64,000 nt of DNA, taken from assembly GCA_019752335.1 (NCBI GenBank), contig JAIEMJ010000013.1, positions 62,001-126,000 on the forward strand, written 5' to 3'. Source of the stretch: Bryobacteraceae bacterium (lineage in GTDB: Bacteria; Acidobacteriota; Terriglobia; Bryobacterales; Bryobacteraceae). The number at the start of each line of letters is the position of its first letter. Position 1 is the stretch's first letter. This document shows, piece after piece, positions 16,301 to 24,439 of this stretch. The notes beneath the pieces are model-generated. The model made no database searches, was not told the DNA's origin, and saw nothing but the letters and a program-made list of their open reading frames with translations. A program made the position numbers and the translations under genes.

Positions 16301-17645
16301 CGGCAAAGGATCTTCCATAAGGCGCAGACAGGACCCCGCGCAGAGCGATTCCCGTAAGAAAACCAGAACCTGAGTCAAAATTCACGATGACTTCGTACTC
16401 GGCACTCCATTGCTTTGCGAGACCGCCGAGTTTCACGCTTTGATTGACAGTTACTAGGTTATTGACGAGGGCGTCAGCTCGCGCTCCTATTTGGATACGA
16501 TCCTTCTTTAGCAGCGTATGCTTCTTTAGAGCAGCCGCACCTGATGCAATTCCCACGATACCGGTGACTGTCGAATGTCCTTCAAGGTTCAATACCTTTG
16601 CAGCGCCCTTGCTAAGGGAGCCCATCTTGCAGAGGTGGTCATCAGTTTCAGCACTTTGAAAGCAGTAATGACTCGGGTTCGCAGTGAAGATTGCAAGGTC
16701 ATCGGTAGAAAGCCAACTCTTGTTGCCAAGCCAATCGCAGGAACCACATCTCTGGTTTACGTGGTATTCAACCGCCTGCCAACCCTCTTTGTCACCCTTC
16801 TCAACCACCCGCGGCACGTCTTCCACGAAAAACTTACGCACGCTTGGCATATACACCAAGTAGTTAACCAGTCCTTCCCTCAGGTCCTGAAGTAACGCCT
16901 CTATGCGCTTTTCATGATCGCCGCCTGCTACCGTACCAAGGATCTTTGTGAACCGAGGCATCTCGACATGCCGCCACAGGTAAACCTGATCCGAGACGAA
17001 AAAGCCTTGGGCTATATCCGTCTTCTGGGTCTGAAGCCAGTTGGCCAAGAAGAACGCATAGAGACAGACCTCGGCAGAATAGCTCGCGTTTGCTTCAGTT
17101 ATGTTCTTTAAGTCAATGATGCTTAGTGGCCGTCGAGGGTCGTTCTCCTTCAATCGTCTCCGGTTGCCATTCGGCAGCACTTCGAATTCAGCGGACCCGG
17201 CATCGCCAATGTAAATCACGTCAGGCCTCAATCCCGCAAGTTCAGGGATGAAGGTCACTCGTGCTTTGGGCACTCCTATGTTGGTAAACGCGAGGTCACG
17301 AAAGCTCTGGGGTTCAATTCCCGGCTGGAGCAAGAAGCTTGAAATGTTTGCGGACCTTAAGGCGGCGGCAAGTTCGAGCGGCGCCCGCCCGTTGCTCTTA
17401 TGGAGGACGCGTCCGGGAAGCGCATTGATCAGCGCGTCGAATTGCCCATATTCGAACTCGGTACCGGCGCTCGTGATGAGCTGAACTCCAGGTCTTGATT
17501 TCAGAGGGATTGGAATGCCAGCCGCTTTAAGGCTCGGTACATTGTTCGAAAACAACGACAGGTAAAGCTCTCGGTCGCACTTGGTGCGCAGGTACATCGA
17601 GAACTTGCTCTTGCCAAGCTGCCGTTGGGGGGTGCCTTTGGACAT
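13386..17645 (-). CDS. Large PD-(D/E)XK nuclease - SF1 helicase fusion protein
   Basis: A 1419-residue protein. The N-terminal part has a RecB/Cas4-like nuclease signature: RPDVIYI, then SIIDLKN (about residue 177) and YSAEVCLYA. A Cys group (CGSCDW near residue 302, then CFQS and HLC near 330) could hold an iron-sulfur cluster. The C-terminal third is a Dna2/Upf1-type helicase with GPPGTGKT near residue 960, LDESSQ near 1088 and RTNVAISRA near the end. ATG at 17645 follows AAGGAG. It is convergent with the methyltransferase and visibly AT-richer than the host genes. Likely a defence enzyme; not matched to a named system with certainty. Confidence 0.8.
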   Translation of the reverse strand: MSKGTPQRQLGKSKFSMYLRTKCDRELYLSLFSNNVPSLKAAGIPIPLKSRPGVQLITSAGTEFEYGQFDALINALPGRVLHKSNGRAPLELAAALRSANISSFLLQPGIEPQSFRDLAFTNIGVPKARVTFIPELAGLRPDVIYIGDAGSAEFEVLPNGNRRRLKENDPRRPLSIIDLKNITEANASYSAEVCLYAFFLANWLQTQKTDIAQGFFVSDQVYLWRHVEMPRFTKILGTVAGGDHEKRIEALLQDLREGLVNYLVYMPSVRKFFVEDVPRVVEKGDKEGWQAVEYHVNQRCGSCDWLGNKSWLSTDDLAIFTANPSHYCFQSAETDDHLCKMGSLSKGAAKVLNLEGHSTVTGIVGIASGAAALKKHTLLKKDRIQIGARADALVNNLVTVNQSVKLGGLAKQWSAEYEVIVNFDSGSGFLTGIALRGVLSAPYGRSFAEAGQPPKSLMVLGEAAFVVPKDNAAAEWTALQSFVDTLATWVNNAEKTYADKGWGTRVHTQVCFWEPRQYEELCNAFGRHLLKVLDLSGRSQRALAWIFPSEQLMEKEDEICPSIVFIRDLIHSSVLLPERFAMTLLGTVEHYHHASLTPRKIDKYYVEPLGNAIPRERIFDIWKSPTGTVKLYGKVVSITEAIERYGSVLKAHAWALGSITARLRSDLRGSLSGKAPVLQLSFPSGMTGVAQDSKLWSQWSVVSAAAADTEGRTALIAPAEWLESSYKAIVLDSLITDHGNHTYTFFVNEESTEAKIEEGDAYCTVGIASISGFPLESASSLSLNINSSLHGYYMPMHSIIAAKIDSFDRANRTAIITLRPRHSKVADIFREVMDSGVVPIGAAPIYILEGLPYDDTDATQRILRAIGNPACARTAPEALDAMGKSAAKKLPAGSDADTPVARILWAADKVSATKLRTPSEVKAIVSFAKTANRYELNYSQADAVAGVAESQLSIVWGPPGTGKTDTLVAFLHAVVRERKQRVILLTGPNYRTVEELAGRLAVNLNGDLKANCDFYWVYSKTRDPKNPPSVKGHVNLKSFRIDAPEAQEMVQGVNGGSNTTVIATTAHMVNRVIEMLGASGSFVAEIFDLVVLDESSQIPVTLALRPMSGLRKHGQLVIAGDHLQMPPIHSLDPPTNAEHLVSSIQTYLLKRFGIKRQELLVNYRSNQDIVEFAKTLKYPEKLTAHSPIKQVAELKSIGPVVATLPSGLPVTDAYKLLLDPGRRVATLIHDDAISSQANDVEAGLVAGLAYCVRKCMARELDMGVPEKRSAFDDDFFFEVGIGIVTPHKAQKALVVRALLGIFPNADPQKVYDAVDTVERFQGGERHTIIVSFGVGDTDIIEGEEAFLLQMERTNVAISRAMAKCIVIMPKALAYHLPTDPKAADASVAIKSYVEEFCANRTSTTISFNGVSREAEVRWH

Positions 17646-17854
17646 TAATCTCCTTACGCTCACGCATGGCGTTCGCCGTTACTCCGAATGTCCTTATTAT
17701 AGGCCGCTTGTGTCAAAGAGGAAGGACCTTCGCACTTGGTGTGACAATCCGTTCATCCCATGCACCATCGATCCCCACATCCTCTGCTTCCAAACGAGCC
17801 ACTTCAACAGACTCATGGCGGCGATGCAGTCACCGGAATAACGAGTCGGGGGTG

Positions 17855-18490
17855 CTACTTCTCCTCGGCCTCCCAAACGGCGGCGTCAACCGTGACTTCG
17901 GTGGCCTCGTCGTCCCAATTCACCAGCAGCAGGACATATCGCCCTTCTTCGGGTGCCACAAAAGCGTACTCACCTTCCATAACGCCGGTGCGTGACCAGT
18001 AGCAGTCCGGCAGGGGGCTCTCCTCGTCGTGTTCTGCTTCCGACCACTCGTCGATGTCGTCCTCATCACAGATGACGACGTCGAGGAAGTCGTTTGCGTC
18101 GAGCGAGAACACGAGTTCGTCACCCTCGTCCATGTCGAACGGGTACTCTTCGTTCTCACTACCTTCGATGAGTTTCGTCTCGTGAATCTCTTCGACGGGC
18201 GATTCAATTTCCTCAGCGCCTACTTCGGCGCAACGTTTCTCCCACGCCCTCTTATAGGCAAGCACTTCGCCCTTCGCGTATCGGCTCCCGAGACTACTCT
18301 TTGCGGTGACGAGCCCGTGGCAGTTTCGGCAAAGCACGGCCAAGTTCTCCCACACGTTGTTGCTGGGGTCTTCGTCGATGTGATGCTTCTCCACGGGGTG
18401 GCGCGGCTCGTGGCAGATGCAGCACGTATGCCGGTTCGCCACCATTAGGCGATCCTTCAATTTGCGAGGGATTGGGCGTCGATCTCTCAA
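17855..18490 (-). CDS. HNH endonuclease with acidic C-terminal domain
   Basis: A 211-residue protein. The N-terminal 70 residues form an HNH zinc nuclease: CCICHEPRHPVEKHHIDED and NLAVLCRNCHGLV. The remainder is very acidic and ends in a beta-rich stretch (EGEYAFVAPEEGRYVLLLVNW) that looks like a small ligand- or protein-binding sandwich; this part is not recognised. The start is a TTG giving MRDRRPIPRKLKDRL, the usual beginning for this HNH type; ATG at 18445 would clip the first helix. It lies upstream of the nuclease-helicase in the same orientation and may be part of that module. Confidence 0.75.
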   Translation of the reverse strand: MRDRRPIPRKLKDRLMVANRHTCCICHEPRHPVEKHHIDEDPSNNVWENLAVLCRNCHGLVTAKSSLGSRYAKGEVLAYKRAWEKRCAEVGAEEIESPVEEIHETKLIEGSENEEYPFDMDEGDELVFSLDANDFLDVVICDEDDIDEWSEAEHDEESPLPDCYWSRTGVMEGEYAFVAPEEGRYVLLLVNWDDEATEVTVDAAVWEAEEK

Positions 18491-19135
18491 TACATGATAA
18501 TATCGCCAACGCAGTCTTGCACGCTAGTTTCATCGGGTAGTGCGACCTCGCTACTTGTAAAGCACTTTTCCGAGCGTGGCCATGCAGGTGAGGTGTCGCC
18601 GGTAGGTCATTCGCCCGTCCGCCTGAATGGCCGCCGCTTTCGATGATGGCCCAGCAGTCTTTGGCGAAGTGACGTTCGCTAAGAGAGATGGCCCTCGCCG
18701 TCATGCGAGGAATCGCCAGTCGCCGGACATCCAGCCGAATACGCCCGTCAACACTTCAGCGACGCTCCACACAGATAATGCGCGGCGGAAGGCCGCCATC
18801 GCGGAGGCCGACCCGACTGCCGAGTAGCGCTCTGGTTGCTCAGTCAAATCGCCCCGTCATTGCGCAGGTGAGTCGCGAGATGCGTGGTGGGTCTTTGCCG
18901 GCCGGTATGCAGGTCATCTCCCCTCCGCACGTGGTCTCTCGTAACCTGCCGCGATCATGGGCCACACCGCGAAGCCCGTCAACGCCGCTGCCCGCTCCAT
19001 TCGCCCCTTCTTGCCCTGCGGGCAAAGTGGCTCCCGTGTTGGGCGTTCCCCTCCGGTGACGGTCCCCGCTCTGGGTGCGGCCTCTTCATGATTCGCGTCA
19101 CGAGACACCACGACGCAGAAACAGGAGAAAAGACC
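18491..19135. other. Long gap between HNH gene and ardC-like gene
   Basis: No open frame here has family resemblance or a good ribosome site. The last 150 bases resemble the leader of the next gene, ending in ACAGGAGAA before its ATG. A similar GTGCGGCCTC leader word occurs before the gene at 24771, hinting at related leaders for transfer-region genes. Confidence 0.4.
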
Positions 19136-20044
19136 ATGCAAAACACCGAACGGCAAGACGTTTACACCCGCATCACCGGACAGATCATCAGCGCACTCGA
19201 ACAGGGCGTCCGCCCCTGGATGAAACCCTGGAGCGCCGACAACACGGCAGGCCGAATCACTCGTCCCCTGCGCCACAACGGCCAAGCTTACTCCGGCATC
19301 AACATCCTGATGCTGTGGAGCGCTGCCATCGAGCAGGGCTACAACGCGCCGATCTGGATGACCTTTAAACAGGCGGTTGAACTGAACGCGCATGTCAAGA
19401 AAGGCGAGAAGGGCTCACTCGTCGTCTACGCGAACAAGATCACCAAAACCGAAGACGACGGCAAAGGCAACGAAGTCGAACGCGACATCCCGTTCATGAA
19501 AGGCTACACGGTCTTCAATGTCGAGCAGATCGAAGGTTTGCCTGAGATCTACTACACGAAGCCGACGCCGCGACGCGAGGGCCCCGCCCGCATCGAACAC
19601 GCCGAGGCGTTCTTCACCCAGACCGGTGCTGACATCCGCATCCGTGGCAACCGCGCCTACTACGCCATTGATGCCAACTACATCGCCATGCCGCCCATCG
19701 AGAGCTTCACGACCGCCGAAAGCTACTACGCGACACTGGCGCACGAAAGCACGCACTGGACGCGGCACGCCACCCGCCTGGAGCGTGATTTCGGGCGCAA
19801 GACCTGGGGCGACGAAGGCTACGCCCGCGAAGAACTCGTGGCCGAACTGGGTTCCGCGTTTCTCTGCTGCGATCTGGAACTCACGCCGGAAGTGCGCGAC
19901 GACCACGCCTCCTACATCGCCTCGTGGCTCGAAGTTCTGAAGAACGACAAGCGCGCCATCTTCCAGGCCGCATCCCACGCGCAACGCGCCGTGGATTTCC
20001 TGCACAAGTTGCAAGCGCCGAGAGAGGAGGCCGAAGCCGCCTGA
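19136..20044 (+). CDS. ardC: ArdC-like antirestriction protein
   Basis: A 302-residue protein with an N-terminal ssDNA-binding domain (RITGQIISALEQG, WMKPW, YSGINILMLW) and a C-terminal zincin-type domain with HESTH (203-207) and a downstream acidic segment EELVAELGSAF. ArdC proteins enter or act with conjugating DNA and shield it from host restriction. AGGAG lies just before the start. This fits a mobilizable element. No partner gene is needed. Confidence 0.88.
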   Translation: MQNTERQDVYTRITGQIISALEQGVRPWMKPWSADNTAGRITRPLRHNGQAYSGINILMLWSAAIEQGYNAPIWMTFKQAVELNAHVKKGEKGSLVVYANKITKTEDDGKGNEVERDIPFMKGYTVFNVEQIEGLPEIYYTKPTPRREGPARIEHAEAFFTQTGADIRIRGNRAYYAIDANYIAMPPIESFTTAESYYATLAHESTHWTRHATRLERDFGRKTWGDEGYAREELVAELGSAFLCCDLELTPEVRDDHASYIASWLEVLKNDKRAIFQAASHAQRAVDFLHKLQAPREEAEAA

Positions 20045-20181
20045 GGGCGGTTTACACGAAATCCTCTCGTAGGCGAGGCGCGCCGCGTAGCCTAATGCGA
20101 TTAGTTGCTGCCCGCTGACGCTTCCAGCCCAATGGTACAGGCTCTTTGTTGATCGGCAGGCAGATTGGGGTACGGCACAAA

Positions 20182-20667
20182 TCAGAAGAATCTACGCCGA
20201 CCTATGCCCTGGGGTTTCGGGTTATCAATCGCCTCTGCAACAGCGTCCAGCAGGTCAACGTATTTAGGGACCTCTGTAGACTTGTAGGTCACTCGCTTAT
20301 TCACTACTTCGGGAACTACACTCAGACCCATCGTCGAAAACGCTCTTTGATCCTCTGAATGAAGCAGCACAATGGCGCACAATGCCTTGAGATCAGAAGT
20401 TTTCATATGCTTCTGCGCTTCCTCAACCAGTGCCGTCACGGATAACTTAGCATCGTCGACCACCACTACAGCATCAACCGCATTGGAAGAGAGCACTGAA
20501 GCGATATCCTTTCCGTCTTGTACAAGTGTTGCAGCCTTTCCACTGACCGTCTTAAATATGACCGCGGTGCTTGGGTGATCCCTCAAGATCAGTTGAAGCG
20601 CGTCATTGTGAGTACCATCTCTGGTTACGAAGAGAATAGTCTTACCCCTTAATCGGTCGCCTTTCAT
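20182..20667 (-). CDS. Unrecognised 161-residue alpha/beta protein (receiver-like)
   Basis: I do not recognise a family. The sequence alternates strand and helix: KTILFVTRDG, TAVIFKTVSG, AVDAVVVVDD, ALCAIVLLHS and SVVPEVVNK, like a flavodoxin or receiver fold. The Asp pair VVVDDAK could mimic a receiver acidic pocket, but the order is not a clear match. The start MKGDRLRGK was chosen because GGAG lies six bases upstream. It is the last gene of a four-gene minus-strand cassette; its 5' end is duplicated at 21812-21867. Confidence 0.6.
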   Translation of the reverse strand: MKGDRLRGKTILFVTRDGTHNDALQLILRDHPSTAVIFKTVSGKAATLVQDGKDIASVLSSNAVDAVVVVDDAKLSVTALVEEAQKHMKTSDLKALCAIVLLHSEDQRAFSTMGLSVVPEVVNKRVTYKSTEVPKYVDLLDAVAEAIDNPKPQGIGRRRFF

Positions 20668-20710
20668 GCCCATCTCCAACGCTCCATAACCACCTGTTTC
20701 CGGGCAATGC

Positions 20711-20854
20711 TTAATGCTCTCGGATAGTTGTCTTCACCCCCGTTCGCGCATTCGGCGCTTCTGCCTGCACTGCATCCTTTCCTTCTAGCGGTCCGCCAAG
20801 AGCGGCTTTAATTTCCTTTGCGACTTCACTCGACTTGCGCTCACAGATCTCCGC
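20711..20854 (-). other. In-frame 47-codon extension after the stop of the 20855 gene
   Basis: Immediately after the TGA that ends the 20855 gene, the same frame stays open for 47 sense codons (AEICERKSSEVAKEIKAALG and onward) to a TAA. The composition is protein-like, with an amphipathic helix. Either the TGA is a recent nonsense mutation that shortened a longer protein, or there is stop readthrough, or the extension is a separate remnant. Confidence 0.5.
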
Positions 20855-21757
20855 TCACTTACCCTTGCTCCCTTTGTCTCTTTCAGAGACAGCCCCAAAA
20901 TAGTTGCTCGGTGGAAGAGCATCGCGCTCCTCTACAAATTTGTAGCGCATAACGCTCTCTGCCGCTGCAAATACGGCACGTGGGTCGTCTGCCGAAACCT
21001 TTGTTCCAGAGGGCACCTGAGTGATGTCGATATGCTTAAGGTCTGGTGATGGGGGGCCAAGGTTGACAGTCGCCTTGTTGTCAAAGTGGCTTATCACCTT
21101 GCCTGGAAGAAAATGATTCTTGTCTGGCGCGAAATCGGTGCCGAGCAATGCTGCTGCTAGTTCTCTGTCAGTCAGCCCCGGCTTTCCATCCAGCTTCGAG
21201 GCGATATAACCGATTTCCGTTTTTTCAAGCTCGATCCCATTCTTCGCTGCAAACTCACGTAGCTTTGTGGCCTGTTGCATTGCCGATTCGAACAGTTTCG
21301 TGCGCTTCATCGTTATGCCAAGATTGAGATCGCGCGGCGAAAATGCATCCGAAGTATACATTTCCATTTGGTCAGTGGTAATGAGCGGCGAGTCAAACGT
21401 TGTCGTATAGGCGATGGTTTTCGTCTTCTCACCAACAAGTGTGTTGAAAAGCGTAAGTTCCCCCTGAACTATCGCGGCCGTAATCTCGGCCGATGCCTTA
21501 TACGAGTCCAAGTCCTTTTGCGTGACCAAGCCCGGCCCCTTGACGACGAGATCGCCCTTTGTGTTATCGAATTCGAGTTGCAGTCTACCCCATTTCAAAT
21601 GGTTCTTCACGCGGTCATCGCTCTTGAGAGCACCCTCGATTGCACCCCATTTCTGAGCCCCAAGACTTGCCTTGACGTTCCCTTCGTTCTCTTCGAAGGT
21701 CAAACCGGTAAGGTCAGAAACCGAATTCAGTTCTTTCTTAATCGCTGCCAGATCCAT
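20855..21757 (-). CDS. Unrecognised 300-residue soluble protein
   Basis: No family recognised. The protein is mixed alpha/beta and hydrophilic, without signal peptide or membrane segment. An N-terminal third rich in strands (LTFEENEGNVKASLG, LQLEFDNTKGDLVVKG) is followed by a helical part (FESAMQQATKLREFAAKNG). ATG at 21757 follows GGAG by six bases. The same frame continues after its TGA stop (see 20711-20854), so it may be a shortened form of a 347-residue protein. It lies in a cassette with genes at 20182, 21930 and 22519. Confidence 0.6.
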   Translation of the reverse strand: MDLAAIKKELNSVSDLTGLTFEENEGNVKASLGAQKWGAIEGALKSDDRVKNHLKWGRLQLEFDNTKGDLVVKGPGLVTQKDLDSYKASAEITAAIVQGELTLFNTLVGEKTKTIAYTTTFDSPLITTDQMEMYTSDAFSPRDLNLGITMKRTKLFESAMQQATKLREFAAKNGIELEKTEIGYIASKLDGKPGLTDRELAAALLGTDFAPDKNHFLPGKVISHFDNKATVNLGPPSPDLKHIDITQVPSGTKVSADDPRAVFAAAESVMRYKFVEERDALPPSNYFGAVSERDKGSKGK

Positions 21758-21811
21758 TGTTATCTCCATTTGGTTGGCGTGGTTCTACTTTTGCGCTGTT
21801 CCCTTCAGCTG

Positions 21812-21867
21812 CGAAGAGAATAGTCGTATCTCTTAATCGGTCGCTGTCCATGCCCATCCCCAACGCT
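21812..21867 (-). pseudogene. Truncated paralogue of the 20182 gene's 5' end
   Basis: These 56 bases match 20628-20683 at 49 positions by hand alignment. They translate to MGMDSDRLRDTTILF against MGMKGDRLRGKTILF and then lose similarity. This is the ribosome site and first codons of a second copy that was lost or replaced, now just upstream of the 20855 gene. Confidence 0.7.
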
Positions 21868-21929
21868 GCCCACCCGCCGCGCAGGGCGCTCACGCTCGAT
21901 ACGGACGCGCCAGCGCGCCTAAGGTATGG

Positions 21930-22463
21930 TTAAAGGCCACGCCCCTCCGAGGGTGAAGGCGTTCTTGCAGGTGCCTGAACGTCAACAGCATCCGACGGAG
22001 ATATCAGGTTTTTCAACGCGCCGTAGACTTCTGCGACAATCCTGGTTTGCCCCATTGTTGTGACCGGCTCCGACACCTTGTTGATATATCCGAGCATACC
22101 TTCAATTGAGCCCTTATCTACTCCCGTTTCACCTCGGTAGTGTCCACCATTTTCTTTCTCTTTTAATGCGACCCAGTTCACCGCAGACAGAGTCCCTACG
22201 CCGACGGTGCCCTGTGTTCGTTCGCGCAGCAAGGGCCCTTTGATCTCCGGCGATATGAATGACGACTCAAGAGCGAGATCTTGAAACCTCTCTACCCTCT
22301 TCCGGAACGCGTCATCCAGAGTGTCGGATTGATCCAGTCCAAAGCCAATCTTCGCGAGTGCCTTCTGCACGTCGCCGACCCGTTGGTTGCTTCCAGACTT
22401 TGATAGGTCTATCGTGAAGTCCGTACTCACAACCACATTCTTTAACTTCTCATCAATTCCCAT
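21930..22463 (-). CDS. Unrecognised protein with a peptidoglycan-binding-like repeat
   Basis: A 177-residue protein. Residues 23-65 follow the pattern of the PG_binding_1 three-helix module (RVGDVQKALAKIGFGLDQ, then FRKRVERFQDLAL and VGVGTLSAVNW), a fold usually found in cell-wall enzymes but also in phage and toxin delivery proteins. There is no catalytic domain and no signal peptide. The C-terminus is low complexity (APARTPSPSEG). It is in a run with 22519 and 20855 on the same strand. Function unknown. Confidence 0.6.
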   Translation of the reverse strand: MGIDEKLKNVVVSTDFTIDLSKSGSNQRVGDVQKALAKIGFGLDQSDTLDDAFRKRVERFQDLALESSFISPEIKGPLLRERTQGTVGVGTLSAVNWVALKEKENGGHYRGETGVDKGSIEGMLGYINKVSEPVTTMGQTRIVAEVYGALKNLISPSDAVDVQAPARTPSPSEGRGL

Positions 22464-22518
22464 GGCTATCGTTCTCCTTTCGTTTTATACCGTGTTATTA
22501 ACAACGTCCGTCCACACC

Positions 22519-23094
22519 TCACTCCCTGACCTTCGCTGATTTCGTGCCGGTGGGCGTCGCAGCTGCTGCCTTTAAGTCACCGTTAGCGTCGCACATCGCC
22601 ATCGCTCCGCCCGTCAAAAGTTGTGCAGCAACCGGAAGAGAGTTAATCGCGGAGCATGCCTTCGCGATTCCGTTAATCGTCGCCTGTGGCAAAATACTCT
22701 GCGCCGCCTTGTGCATATGATACTCGGCGCCGTAAGCAAGCGTTGGAATGTCTGGCCCGTTTGGATTGGCTGGTTGGTTCACAGCATCATTCAACGCATC
22801 CCGAATAGGATTATTCTGCGGTATCACATTTATGCCTGTAGCAGAATGTAGACGATCGGCAGGAATCATCATACCGTGAGCCTCTGTTGTGATAACTGCT
22901 AACGTCATCGTGTCCACCGCTCCCACAGCGGTTTTGGCGGCCACCCCAGACAGCCCGTGACTTGCCGCTTTGGTCGCGTCATATAGAGCGTTGTACACTC
23001 CGCCTGAAGCGTCAGGCCCTGGCGTTGGTGCTTCGTTCAGATACCACGTAGGTGATCTGGGAGTCTGTCTGCCTGATTGCTTGTCGTCTGCCAT
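22519..23094 (-). CDS. Unrecognised 191-residue protein, Ala/Gly-rich
   Basis: No family recognised. The N-terminus is polar and Pro-rich (QTPRSPTWYLNEAPTPGPD). The middle has helix-forming Ala/Gly stretches (YDATKAASHGLSGVAAKTAVG) that could contact a membrane or form a toxin-like helical bundle. A His-containing motif (YGAEYHMHKAAQ) and two Cys near the end are conspicuous. It heads the four-gene cassette; a gap of 55 bases separates it from the next gene. Confidence 0.55.
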   Translation of the reverse strand: MADDKQSGRQTPRSPTWYLNEAPTPGPDASGGVYNALYDATKAASHGLSGVAAKTAVGAVDTMTLAVITTEAHGMMIPADRLHSATGINVIPQNNPIRDALNDAVNQPANPNGPDIPTLAYGAEYHMHKAAQSILPQATINGIAKACSAINSLPVAAQLLTGGAMAMCDANGDLKAAAATPTGTKSAKVRE

Positions 23095-23236
23095 ATTAGG
23101 GTCTCCGCCTGCTGGTTACATATAGAGAATCTTAATTAGGTCAGTATAGTCGCTAAGTATTAAGAAATGGTTACCGTCCGTGTGAATTATTTATGACCGT
23201 TGCACGTTTGCGAGGTTGTTTTGGAAAGTCAGAACA

Positions 23237-23830
23237 TTAGAGCCCGGTCGGTCTTGGGTTTGCGTCTCGGGTTGCCCCATTGGTGATGCGGCTCAGCGCA
23301 GATGGTAGTGCCCATACGGTACCTTTGTTGGCACCTTCAATCGGCCCATGTCGTGGAACTAGAACGCCTCCAAGCCGTTTGATGTTCTTGTTCAACTGTT
23401 TCCACCACTTCTGCGTTAGGGGTGATGCACTGCTTCCAAGAGCTGCATAATGATTCCCAATCCATTCGAAGCTCGAAATGTTGATGTGGGTGCCGTCATT
23501 GTTCGCACGAACATTGAGCCAGATGACGCCAGGGTGACCTGGCCCGAAGTATGGAGTTTCCCTTTGTTCTGCGTGTGTGGCATCTACCCAACCGCTCCAG
23601 GGATCGGGTATTTCGTCCTTTGACAGTGCGGCCGGTTGCACCAGAGGCAGAGGACCGCTTGGATGGTGCCAGAGGCAATGGCGACCTTGATGAAGGGCCG
23701 TTACGGAATTACGAGCACGCCATCTTCCGTGGCCGTCCCTAACAATGAACGCTATCGATGAATCGCTGTTAAGAATGCCGAGTAGAGCCTCGGCATCAGT
23801 TGCATCTATATACATGGGAAGCCATGGCAT
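23237..23830 (-). CDS. Conserved-looking hypothetical protein, Trp-rich
   Basis: A protein of about 197 residues beginning MPWLPMYIDATDAEALLG, with GRWRA, HCLWHHPSGPLPLVQP, DPWSGWVD, PYFGPGHPGVIWLNVR and SSFEWIGNHY. The density of Trp, Gly and Pro motifs suggests a structured conserved family, but I cannot name it. An in-frame upstream start at 23920 adds 30 residues of poor character. No signal peptide. It lies alone between the unknown cassette and a small membrane gene. Confidence 0.55.
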   Translation of the reverse strand: MPWLPMYIDATDAEALLGILNSDSSIAFIVRDGHGRWRARNSVTALHQGRHCLWHHPSGPLPLVQPAALSKDEIPDPWSGWVDATHAEQRETPYFGPGHPGVIWLNVRANNDGTHINISSFEWIGNHYAALGSSASPLTQKWWKQLNKNIKRLGGVLVPRHGPIEGANKGTVWALPSALSRITNGATRDANPRPTGL

Positions 23831-24106
23831 CAGTGCGCGGTCGTCCCTTCTACATGTTCCACTGAGATTGTTTTGATGAGACTTATCACCAAGGCTCACG
23901 GAGCCGCAAGCGAAAATCATTCAGGCGATGGTGAATCTGTTGGGACGTAGGGCGGATTGTGCAAACTGCACCCTCATCGACCCGGTAAGTGTCGCTACGA
24001 TACCGTTGCATCACGCCCACAAGAATGGTAACCGTGTTGGCCGCGGGAAGAGCCATAGTCATGCCGCTGGTCACGAGCAGAGCCCTACTCCTCAACGAGA
24101 GCACCG

Positions 24107-24439
24107 ATGCTGTTAGGCGACGTATTACTAGCGTTTCAATGGTTAGGCCCCCTGTTCATCTACTCGGATTGCTGTGCGAATCGTATTGGCAAGGTCGGCG
24201 AGAGGGGAGTTCTGAGCAACTGGCACGCCCTTGAGTGGGCCATATGCGGCCTCATGCTAGGCCCGCTAGGGCTCTTGGTGTACTTGGTTCGCCGCCGTGC
24301 ATTGATAAGTGAAGCCAAGCAGCATCCCATAGTGGTTTCGGCGTTTCACAAGTATGGAGTGCTGCTGCTGATTCTATTGGTTGCCGCACCCTACAAGCGG
24401 TTGATTGAGTTGATCGAGTTGGTAGGCCTTCTTAGATAA
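24107..24439 (+). CDS. Small membrane protein, unrecognised
   Basis: A 110-residue protein with three likely membrane segments (LLAFQWLGPLFIY; AICGLMLGPLGLLVYLV; YGVLLLILLVAAP) separated by basic loops. The hydrophobic pattern supports a real gene, although the ribosome site (CGAGAG) is modest. Function unknown; it may belong to the transfer region or be an orphan. Confidence 0.45.
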   Translation: MLLGDVLLAFQWLGPLFIYSDCCANRIGKVGERGVLSNWHALEWAICGLMLGPLGLLVYLVRRRALISEAKQHPIVVSAFHKYGVLLLILLVAAPYKRLIELIELVGLLR

